From Pseudacidovorax sp. RU35E (GTDB taxonomy: Bacteria > Pseudomonadota > Gammaproteobacteria > Burkholderiales > Burkholderiaceae_C): a stretch of DNA of 64,000 bases. The position numbers were made by a program, and so were the translations under genes. Where the stretch lies: positions 1 through 64,000 of the forward strand of contig NZ_FTMY01000020.1 in NCBI RefSeq assembly GCF_900156165.1, in the 5' to 3' direction. Positions 26,432-36,119 of the stretch are shown piece by piece. The first letter of the stretch is position 1; every line of letters begins with the position of its first letter. Under the pieces are notes generated by a model, which worked only from the letters and a program-made list of their open reading frames with translations, did not search any database and was not told where the DNA came from.

Positions 26432-27418
26432 ATGCAACACCGTCGTCAATTCCTCCACACCCTGGGCGGCGCGGCCGCCCTGGGCGCCCTGTCGCCCCTG
26501 TCGGCTTTCGCGCAGGCCATCGAGCAGGTCAAGATCATGTACGGCTTCCCGGCCGGCAGTGCGGGCGACACCGTCGCCCGCCGCGTGGCCGAGAAGATCG
26601 CCGGCTCGGCCTATGCCAAGGGCGCCTATGTCGAGAACAAGCCGGGCGCCGGCGGCCGCATCGCGGTCGAGACGCTGAAGAACTCGCCGCCGGACGGCTC
26701 AGTGCTCACGCTGGCGCCGGTGTCGGCCATCGCGGTGTACCCGTACATCTACCCCAAGCTGACCTACAAGCCCGAGGACGTCACGCCCGTCTCCATAGGC
26801 GCCATCATGTTCCACGGCCTGGCCGTGGGCCCGGCCGTGCCGGCCGAGGTGAAGACGCTGAAGGACTTCCTGGCCTGGGCCAAGGCCAATCCGGGCCAGG
26901 CCAGCTACGGGTCGCCCGGTGCCGGCTCGATGCCGCACCTGCTGGGCGCGCTGCTGGGCATGCGCTCGGGCGTGGAACTGAAGCACGTGCCCTACCGCGG
27001 CACCGTGCCCAGCATCACCGACCTGGTGGGTGGCCAGATCGCCGCCGCCATGAACCCCAGCGGCGACTACCTGCAGTACATGAAGAACGGCCGCGTGCGC
27101 GTGCTGGCCACCTCCGGCCGCAAGCGCTCGCCCTACCTGCCCGACGTGCCCACCTTCACCGAACTGGGCTATCCGGACGTGACCTCCGAGGAATGGTTCG
27201 GCTTCTATGCCCCGGCCAAGACGCCGGCTGCGACCCTCGCTTCGGCCAACGCGGCCATCAACACCGCGCTCAAGGACAAGTCGGTGATCGACTCGCTGGC
27301 GCTGGTGGGCCTGGTGGCCCATGGCACCACGGCGCAGGACATGGCCGCCGACCAGAAGGCGGAGTTCGAACGCTGGGGTCCGCTGGTCAAGCAGATCGGC
27401 TTCACGGCAGAGTCCTGA
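26432..27418 (+). CDS. Bug-type periplasmic substrate-binding protein (tripartite tricarboxylate receptor family)
   Basis: A 328-residue protein with an Arg-Arg-containing signal peptide (MQHRRQFLHTLGGAAALGAL, cleavage near AFAQA). The Bug/TctC fold is indicated by VKIMYGFPAGSAGDTVARRVAEK, ENKPGAGGRIAVE, HVPYRGTVPSITDLVGGQI and LPDVPTFTELGYPDV. These receptors bind small carboxylates for TctAB-type transporters or act as sensors. No tctA or tctB is in the window. Sandwiched between two tannase-family esterase genes, it may bind the released aromatic acid. CGGAGA precedes the ATG. Confidence 0.92.
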   Translation: MQHRRQFLHTLGGAAALGALSPLSAFAQAIEQVKIMYGFPAGSAGDTVARRVAEKIAGSAYAKGAYVENKPGAGGRIAVETLKNSPPDGSVLTLAPVSAIAVYPYIYPKLTYKPEDVTPVSIGAIMFHGLAVGPAVPAEVKTLKDFLAWAKANPGQASYGSPGAGSMPHLLGALLGMRSGVELKHVPYRGTVPSITDLVGGQIAAAMNPSGDYLQYMKNGRVRVLATSGRKRSPYLPDVPTFTELGYPDVTSEEWFGFYAPAKTPAATLASANAAINTALKDKSVIDSLALVGLVAHGTTAQDMAADQKAEFERWGPLVKQIGFTAES

Positions 27419-27489
27419 TCGCCCCAGGCTGCCATTGGCGAAGCCGGCTCGTACGATGCCGGCTTCGCGCCGTTTGCGAGACCCTGTCC

Positions 27490-29184
27490 ATGAACGCCTT
27501 CCGCCTTGCCGCCATCGGCGGTGCCATCACCCTGCTCGCGGCTTGTGGCTCGCGTCCGCCGGACGCCGCCACGTCCATGAAAGCCGCACGGCCGGGTGAG
27601 CTGCACACTTGCGAGCGGCTGGAGGCCGCGCCCGGCGTGGTTTTCACCGACGTGCGCAGCGTGCCTGCCGGCCCGGTGGCCGTGCGTGGCGGCAGCGAGC
27701 AGGCACCGGCCCACTGCCTGGTGCAGGGGCGCATGGCCGAACGCACCAGCACGGTGGACGGCCAGCGCTACGCCATCGGCTTCGAGCTGCGGCTGCCGCA
27801 GGCCTGGAATGGCCGCTTCCTGTTCCAGGCCAACGGCGGGCTGGACGGCGTGGTGGTGCCCGCGCTGGGCGGCATCGGGGGCGGCGGGCCGCGCAGCAAC
27901 GCGCTCTCCATGGGCTTCGCGGTGGTCAGCAGCGACGCCGGCCACCCGGCCCCCAATCCGCGCTTCGGCCTCGACCCCCAGGCGCGGCGCGACTACGGCT
28001 ACAGCGCCGTGGCCCAGCTCACGCCGGTGGCCAAGCAGATCGTGGCCCAGGCCTATGGTCGGCCGGCCGACCGCTCCTACATCGCCGGCTGCTCCAACGG
28101 CGGCCGGCATGCGATGGTGGCCGCCTCGCGCCTGCCACAAGCCTTCGACGGCGTGCTGGCGGGCAACCCCGGCTTCCACCTGCCCCGCGCGGCCGTGGCC
28201 CAGCTCTACGGCGCGCAGCAATACGCGCCGCTCGCCACGGCCAAGACGCCACAAGGCGAACCCGACCTGCAGACCGCCTTCACGCCCGGCCAGTTGCAGA
28301 CGCTCTCGCGCGCCGTGCTGGCGCGCTGCGACATGCTCGACGGCCTGACCGACGGCATCGTCGGCGACCTCAAGTCCTGCCAGGCCCGCTTCAACCTGGG
28401 CCGCGACGTGCCCACCTGCACTGCCGGCCGGCAGGACAGCTGCCTGGACCCGGCCCAGAAGATGGCGCTGGCGCGCGTCTTCGCCGGCGCCCGCGACAGC
28501 AACGGGCGGCAGATCTACAGCAGCTTCCCCTTCGACCCCGGCGTCTCGGGCGCCAACTGGCGCGAATGGAAGCTGGCCAGCCCCGCCACCCGCGATGCCG
28601 GCGCCGTGGCCTTCATCTTCAGCACGCCACCGATGGCCGACCGCCCGCAGGGCATGGCCTTCGCGCTCGGCTTCGACATGGACCGTGACGCGCCGCGCAT
28701 CGACGCCACGCAGGCGCCCTATGACGAATCCGCCATGTCCTTCATGACGCCTCCCAATGCCGAGCGGCTGCAGTCGCTGCGGGCGCGCGGAGGCCGCATG
28801 ATCGTCTACCACGGCACGGGCGACGGTGTGTTCTCCTCCGACGACACCGCAGCCTGGTACGAGCGCGTGCAGGCCAACCATGCCGGCCGGGCGGGCGAGT
28901 TCGTGCGCTACTTCCCGGTGCCGGGCATGAACCACTGCAGCGGCGGCCCCTCGACCGACCAGTTCGACATGCTGACCGCACTCGTCGACTGGGTCGAAGG
29001 CGGCCATGCGCCCGAGCAGGTCGAGGCCCAGGCCCGCGGCCCCGTCTCGCCGCAGCCCAATCCCGAAGTGCCTGCCAACTGGGCGCCCGACCGCACCCGG
29101 CCCCTGTGCCCCTATCCCACCGTCGCCCGCTTCCGCGGTGGCGACACCGAACGCGCGACCAGCTTCGCCTGCGTCGCGCCCTGA
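27490..29184 (+). CDS. Second tannase/feruloyl esterase family lipoprotein
   Basis: A 564-residue paralogue of the esterase at 24584, lacking the Ala/Pro linker. It begins with a lipoprotein signal (ITLLAACGS). The nucleophile motif AGCSNGGRHA (about residue 200), Asp segment YHGTGDGVFSSDDT and His segment PGMNHCSGGPSTDQFDM are intact. Extended stretches such as QAWNGRFLFQANGGLDG and FMTPPNAERLQSLRARGG parallel the first copy, so the two arose by duplication, although the linker and many loops differ. Different ester substrates are plausible. The ATG at 27490 is chosen; the frame is open far upstream only because of high GC, and that part overlaps other genes. Confidence 0.92.
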   Translation: MNAFRLAAIGGAITLLAACGSRPPDAATSMKAARPGELHTCERLEAAPGVVFTDVRSVPAGPVAVRGGSEQAPAHCLVQGRMAERTSTVDGQRYAIGFELRLPQAWNGRFLFQANGGLDGVVVPALGGIGGGGPRSNALSMGFAVVSSDAGHPAPNPRFGLDPQARRDYGYSAVAQLTPVAKQIVAQAYGRPADRSYIAGCSNGGRHAMVAASRLPQAFDGVLAGNPGFHLPRAAVAQLYGAQQYAPLATAKTPQGEPDLQTAFTPGQLQTLSRAVLARCDMLDGLTDGIVGDLKSCQARFNLGRDVPTCTAGRQDSCLDPAQKMALARVFAGARDSNGRQIYSSFPFDPGVSGANWREWKLASPATRDAGAVAFIFSTPPMADRPQGMAFALGFDMDRDAPRIDATQAPYDESAMSFMTPPNAERLQSLRARGGRMIVYHGTGDGVFSSDDTAAWYERVQANHAGRAGEFVRYFPVPGMNHCSGGPSTDQFDMLTALVDWVEGGHAPEQVEAQARGPVSPQPNPEVPANWAPDRTRPLCPYPTVARFRGGDTERATSFACVAP

Positions 29185-29201
29185 CTTCCTGCCCGCTTCC
29201 C

Positions 29202-30905
29202 ATGGATTACGCACCCCGTCCTGAAGACGTCCGCTTCCTTCTCGAACCCGTCCTGGGCGCCTCCCAGCAGCTGTCCCGGCTGGCCCCCTTCGCCGAGGTC
29301 GATGCCGACCTGCAGGCCCAGGTGCTGGAGCAGGCCGCCACCTTCGTCGGCGAGGTCATCGCGCCGCTGCAGCGCGATGGCGACGAGATCGGCTGCCGTC
29401 TCAAAGGCGGCCAGGTCCGCACGCCGCCGGGCTTCGCCGCCGCCTACCAGGCCTTCGTGGAGGGCGGCTGGCCCAGCCTGTCTGCCGCGGCCGAAGACGG
29501 CGGCCAGGGCCTGCCCGCCGTGCTGGAGGCCGTGCTCTACGAATGGCTGGCCGGTGCCAACCACGGCTTCACCATGGCGCCCGGCCTGCTGCACGGCGCC
29601 TATGAATGCATCCGCCACCATGCCAGCGACGAACTGAAGGCCCGCTACCTGGGCAAGGTCGCCACCGGCGAATGGCTGGCCACCATGTGCCTCACCGAGG
29701 CCCATGCCGGCAGCGACCTGGGCCTGGTGCGCACGCGCGCCGTGCCGCAGGCCGACGGCAGCGTGCGCGTCTCGGGCACCAAGATCTTCATCTCGGGCGG
29801 CGAGCACGACCTCACGCCCAACATCGTCCACCTGGTGCTGTGCCGCCTGCCCGACGCGCCGGCTGGCCCCAAGGGCCTGTCGCTGGCGCTGGTGCCCAAG
29901 GTGCTGGAGGGTGGCGAGCGCAACGCCGTGCAGTGCGAACGCATCGAGGAAAAGATGGGCCTGCACGGCAGCCCCACCTGCGTGATGCGCTTCGACGAGG
30001 CCACCGGCTGGCTGGTGGGCGAGCCCGGCCGCGGCCTGGCCGCCATGTTCGTCATGATGAATGCAGCCCGCCTGCATGTGGCGCTGCAGGGCATCGGCCT
30101 GCTCGACGCCGCATGGCAGAAGGCGCATGCCTATGCGCAGGAGCGCCGCCAGATGGTGGCCCCGGGCGCCGACCGCGCGGCCGGCCCCAACCTGATCGCC
30201 GAGCATCCCGCGGTGGCGCGCGTGCTGGACGTGCAGCGGGCCTGGATCGACGGCGGCCGGCTCATCGCCTACCGCACCGCGCTGCAGCTGGACGTAGCGC
30301 GCCATGCCGACGATGCCAAGGCGCGCGAGGCCGCGCAGCAGTGGTGCAGCTACATCACGCCCGTGCTCAAGGCCGCATGCACGCAGCAGGGCTTCGACGG
30401 CGCCAGCGCCTGCCTGCAGGTCTTCGGCGGCCACGGCTATGTGCGCGAATGGGGCATCGAGCAGATCCTGCGCGACGCCCGCGTGACCATGATCTACGAG
30501 GGCACCAACGAGATCCAGGCCATCGACCTGCTGGTGCGCAAGGTGCTGCCCGATGCCGGCGCCGGCTTTGCCGCCACGCTGCTGGCGCTGCGCGACGAAC
30601 TGGACGCCTCGCGCGACGTCGATGCCGACGCCCAGCGCCGCCTGGCACAGCTGCGCTACCTGACCACCCAGATCGCCATGGCCGCCCATGCCCAGCCGCG
30701 CCTGCCCTACGAGCTGGCCGACGACTATCTGCGGCTGGTGATGGTGACGCTGCTGGCCTGGGCCTGGGCCCGGATCGAACAGGCGCCCGGCGCTGGCGAA
30801 GCGCAGGCGCGCGCCGCCCGGGCCTTCCGCCGCTGGGTGCTGCCGGAGTTCGACATGCGGGCGGCCATCATCAAGAAGGCGTGCGAGCCGCAGGCTCAGG
30901 CCTGA
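29202..30905 (+). CDS. Acyl-CoA dehydrogenase with C-terminal extension
   Basis: A 567-residue flavoprotein dehydrogenase. Family landmarks are the LATMCLTEAHAGSDLG FAD/substrate segment, IFISGGEHDLT, EEKMGLHGSPTCVMRFD, and FGGHGYVREWGIEQILRDARV. The catalytic Glu is in MIYEGTNEIQAIDLL (about residue 432). The C-terminal extension of about 120 residues places it with the long FadE5-like group. In context it could desaturate phenylpropionyl- or dihydroferuloyl-CoA to the cinnamoyl-CoA level, widening the substrate range of the pathway. It begins 17 bases after the second esterase gene and is convergent with the histidine kinase. Confidence 0.93.
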   Translation: MDYAPRPEDVRFLLEPVLGASQQLSRLAPFAEVDADLQAQVLEQAATFVGEVIAPLQRDGDEIGCRLKGGQVRTPPGFAAAYQAFVEGGWPSLSAAAEDGGQGLPAVLEAVLYEWLAGANHGFTMAPGLLHGAYECIRHHASDELKARYLGKVATGEWLATMCLTEAHAGSDLGLVRTRAVPQADGSVRVSGTKIFISGGEHDLTPNIVHLVLCRLPDAPAGPKGLSLALVPKVLEGGERNAVQCERIEEKMGLHGSPTCVMRFDEATGWLVGEPGRGLAAMFVMMNAARLHVALQGIGLLDAAWQKAHAYAQERRQMVAPGADRAAGPNLIAEHPAVARVLDVQRAWIDGGRLIAYRTALQLDVARHADDAKAREAAQQWCSYITPVLKAACTQQGFDGASACLQVFGGHGYVREWGIEQILRDARVTMIYEGTNEIQAIDLLVRKVLPDAGAGFAATLLALRDELDASRDVDADAQRRLAQLRYLTTQIAMAAHAQPRLPYELADDYLRLVMVTLLAWAWARIEQAPGAGEAQARAARAFRRWVLPEFDMRAAIIKKACEPQAQA

Positions 30906-30914
30906 GCGGCAGCG

Positions 30915-33410
<2,496 letters not shown>

Positions 33411-33693
33411 GCCCGTTCGTCCACCTCACGCGACGGCCATCGAGCAGCCGGACCGCACCCCGGTGCTCCTTCGCGGGCAGTGTGGCAGGCGGGGCTCGCC
33501 CGCGGTGTCGGAATCGCCTCAATTCGCGGCAGCGCGCAGGCACGTCGGCGGCGCAGGAGGCGCTCGTTTAAAGTAGCCCGCTCCTGCACCGGCCACGAGC
33601 CGCTGCCGCGTATCCCACGGCGCCCCGGCCTGGCGCGACCGCGGCGCCCGCATGACGCGGCCTGCACCCAAGCTCCGAGACGACACCCCTTCC

Positions 33694-34176
33694 ATGCCCA
33701 CCCCCAAGCCTCGTTCGCGCAAGCCTGTTCCAGCTGCGACCACGGCAGCCGACCCGCTGGACAGCCACGTGCTCGAAAGCCTCGTCGGCTACAACACGCG
33801 CCGCGCCTACCTGGTGGTGTATGCGACCTTCGCGGAACGCATGGCCGTGTACGGCCTCAAGCCGACCGACTTCTCGGTGCTCTCGCTGCTGGCGCACAAC
33901 CCGGGCGCGACCTCGCGCCAGCTGTGCGCCGCGCTGGACATCCAGCCGCCCAACTTCGTGAGCCTGGTGGCGGCCATGGACCGACGCGGGCTGATCGAAC
34001 GGCGCCCGCATCCGCACGATGGGCGCGCGGTGGGGTTGCACCTCACGGACGCCGGCCACCAGTTGATGGCCGAGGCGGAAGAGGCCGTGATCCAGCTGGA
34101 GAAGGACGCCAGCCACAAGCTCACCGACCGCGAGCGCGACACGCTGATCCGCCTGCTGCAGAAGATCTACCTGTAG
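33694..34176 (+). CDS. MarR family transcriptional regulator
   Basis: A 160-residue winged-helix regulator. The DNA-binding region runs from LKPTDFSVLSLLAHNPGATSRQLCAAL through the wing LIERRPHPHDGRAVGLHLTDAG. It is transcribed divergently from the histidine kinase, beside the hydroxycinnamate genes. MarR proteins that respond to hydroxycinnamoyl-CoA control such operons in several bacteria, so the palindrome at 20935-20973 is its likely target. I saw no second copy of that palindrome in its own upstream region. ATG 33652 is an alternative start that adds 14 residues; neither has a clear Shine-Dalgarno sequence. Confidence 0.88.
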   Translation: MPTPKPRSRKPVPAATTAADPLDSHVLESLVGYNTRRAYLVVYATFAERMAVYGLKPTDFSVLSLLAHNPGATSRQLCAALDIQPPNFVSLVAAMDRRGLIERRPHPHDGRAVGLHLTDAGHQLMAEAEEAVIQLEKDASHKLTDRERDTLIRLLQKIYL

Positions 34177-34234
34177 CCGGGCGCACCGGCCCCGTCGGAC
34201 AAGGCGGCATGCCGCCTCGCATGCACCCGGCGCT

Positions 34235-34356
34235 CCCCTTGATCGAAGGGCCGCGGAGCACGCCATGCCAGTGCACCCGCGGAACCGGCTTCGCCGGGCC
34301 GGGGGGTGCGCCCCTCGAGGGGGATTGGACTTCCACACGAAGTGAGGAAGTCCAAA
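34235..34356. repeat. Composite palindromic intergenic element
   Basis: Between the convergent MarR and SDR genes lies a run of nested palindromes. These include CCGGCTTCGCCGG near 34285-34297 and the core CCCCTCGAGGGGG around 34312-34324. A perfect 10-base inverted repeat follows: TTGGACTTCC (34325-34334) and GGAAGTCCAA (34346-34355) around an 11-base loop. No gene fits here. The core resembles the hairpin at 23701-23727. It can act as a bidirectional transcription stop, but the modular structure looks like a dispersed repeat. Confidence 0.7.
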
Positions 34357-34371
34357 CGGGGTGGCTTCATT

Positions 34372-35136
34372 TCACGGCTGGCGCACATCCGCCACCGGCT
34401 GCGCGCCGAAGTCCGGCCGCTCGAGCCAGGCCAGCACCTTGCGCGCAGCCGACTCGGGCGAATCCAGCTGCCCGTTGCGGTGCAGCGCCTCGAAGCGGCT
34501 GCGGTCGGGGAACAGCCCCGCATCGGCGCTGCGCAGTGCGACCTGCATGTCGGTGTCGATCACGCCGGGCGCCAGCGACACGATGCGCGCACCGCCCTCC
34601 TGCGCCCCCTCCAGCGCCACGGCGCGCGAGAAATGGTCCATGCCGGCCTTGGCGGCGCAGTACGGCGCCTGGCTGCCCATGGCGTTGCGGCCCAGACCCG
34701 AAGAGATGTTGAGCACCTGCCGCGACGCAGCCCAGCCCGTGGTCGCGGACAGGAAGGCGCTGGTCAGCAGCAGCGCCGCTTCCAGCCCGACGCGCAGCGC
34801 TGCCGACAGCTCGGGCAGCGAGGCGCGCGCCAGCGGCGCCGTCCGTCCGACGGTGCCGGCGTTGTTGATGAGCACCGCATGGCGAAGCAGCGCCGCGTCC
34901 TGCGCGGCCAGCCAGTCCGCGAGCCGCTCGGCCACGGGCAGGGGGTCGGCCAGGTCGACCGACCATTGCAGGACCGCGCTGCCCGCCGCTGCCGCTTCGG
35001 CCTCCAGCGTGGCGTCGATGCCGCGCGACAGGCACAGCAGCTGCACGCCGCCGCGCGCGAGCAGCTGGCTCGCCATTGCACGGCCCATGCCGCGCGAGGC
35101 GCCTGTCAGGACGACGAGTTCGTTGATGGAAGCCAT
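34372..35136 (-). CDS. SDR family oxidoreductase
   Basis: A 254-residue short-chain dehydrogenase. Visible motifs are the cofactor-binding TGASRGMG (residues 11-18), the NNAG loop (LINNAGTVG), the catalytic Ser in LNISSGLG, and the Tyr and Lys in YCAAKAGMDH. Arg and Ser following the first strand (LSRGID) suggest NADPH preference, as in sepiapterin reductase-like SDRs; that is inference. AAGGAG lies about 10 bases before the ATG at 35136. It may be co-transcribed with the TauE/SafE gene upstream. The substrate is unknown, and a longer frame here that joins it to the upstream gene is not real. Confidence 0.9.
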   Translation of the reverse strand: MASINELVVLTGASRGMGRAMASQLLARGGVQLLCLSRGIDATLEAEAAAAGSAVLQWSVDLADPLPVAERLADWLAAQDAALLRHAVLINNAGTVGRTAPLARASLPELSAALRVGLEAALLLTSAFLSATTGWAASRQVLNISSGLGRNAMGSQAPYCAAKAGMDHFSRAVALEGAQEGGARIVSLAPGVIDTDMQVALRSADAGLFPDRSRFEALHRNGQLDSPESAARKVLAWLERPDFGAQPVADVRQP

Positions 35137-35204
35137 GGGCGTGAAGCTCCTTGCAGTGGAAGGTGGAGGGTGGGTCCCGGCGGGACGAGGTGCGGGCGCT
35201 GCGC

Positions 35205-35975
35205 TCAGAAGAAGCCGTCCCACACCAGCTTGATGCCGGTGAGGAACATGCCCAGGTAGACACAGCGATAGAACCAGGCCGGATCGATGCGCCGAGCGAT
35301 GCGCACGCCGATCCAGACGCCGAGCGGCGCGAGCGGCATCAGCAGCAGCGCGGTACTGAGATTGCGCGCCTCCAGCAGGCCCAGCCAGGCATAGGGGATC
35401 CATTTGGCGAGATTCACCAGGAAGAACAGGTAGGCCATGGTGGCCGTGAAGACGATCGGCCGCAGCTTCAGCGGCAGCAGGTAGGCATTGATGGGCGGGC
35501 CACCCGCATGCGAGATGAAGCTGGTGAAGCCCGACAGCACGGTGAGCACCCAGCCCGCCGCGCGCGAGGGCGGCGGCGCATCGGGGCGTGGCGGAAAGAG
35601 CAGCCGCTGCGCCAGGAAGACCAGTGTGCACACGCCCACGATGCCCGCCACCGTCGTCGCCGCCAGCGCGTGGAAGAGCACCGCCCCCAGCACCACGCCC
35701 ACCAGCGCCGGAGGCACCAGGAAGGCCAGCAACCGCCTGTCCACATCGCGCCGGAAGGCGGCGATGCCCAGCACGTCCATGACGAACAGCAGCGGCATGA
35801 GGATGGCGGCCGCCTGCGGCACCGTCACCGCCAGCGACATCAGCGGCACGGCCAGCGAGCCGAAGCCTGCGCCGAAGCCGCTCTTGCTGATGCCCAGCAG
35901 CAGCACGGCGGGCACGGCGACCAGGTAGAAGGCGGCATCCGCGATGGGCGGCGCGAGGAACTCGGGGAAGGACAA
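35205..35975 (-). CDS. TauE/SafE family membrane transporter
   Basis: A 256-residue polytopic protein with about eight membrane helices. It has the duplicated TauE/SafE pattern: LLGISKSGFGAGFGSLAVPLMSL in the first half, and GFTSFISHAGGPPINAYLLPLKL in the second half, where the conserved GGPP loop lies. Members export or import small organic or sulfur-containing anions such as sulfite or sulfoacetate. Nothing in the context fixes the substrate. It is on the minus strand, 68 bases upstream of the SDR gene. Confidence 0.92.
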   Translation of the reverse strand: MSFPEFLAPPIADAAFYLVAVPAVLLLGISKSGFGAGFGSLAVPLMSLAVTVPQAAAILMPLLFVMDVLGIAAFRRDVDRRLLAFLVPPALVGVVLGAVLFHALAATTVAGIVGVCTLVFLAQRLLFPPRPDAPPPSRAAGWVLTVLSGFTSFISHAGGPPINAYLLPLKLRPIVFTATMAYLFFLVNLAKWIPYAWLGLLEARNLSTALLLMPLAPLGVWIGVRIARRIDPAWFYRCVYLGMFLTGIKLVWDGFF

Positions 35976-36119
35976 GGCGAAGGCGGCCGCGCAACGGGCC
36001 GGCGCAGGGAGAGCGAAGCGCGGATTGTGCCGAGGGTTGCCGATGCGTGCAGGAAGGAGCGCCTGCCTGCGCCGGAGGTCAAGGACACCGACGCGATACG
36101 GGCAGCCGCAGCGCCCCCG

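Noticed and set aside
25534-29184. 1216-residue frame suggesting a fusion across the esterase, Bug and second esterase genes
   Set aside because: Only its last 564 residues (from ATG 27490) carry family motifs. The upstream part overlaps the first esterase and Bug genes in another frame.
33553-33587. GCAGGAG and CTCCTGC inverted arms upstream of the MarR gene, considered as an autoregulatory operator
   Set aside because: The arms are only seven bases with a 21-base spacer and do not resemble the strong palindrome at 20935-20973. In GC-rich DNA such pairs arise often by chance.
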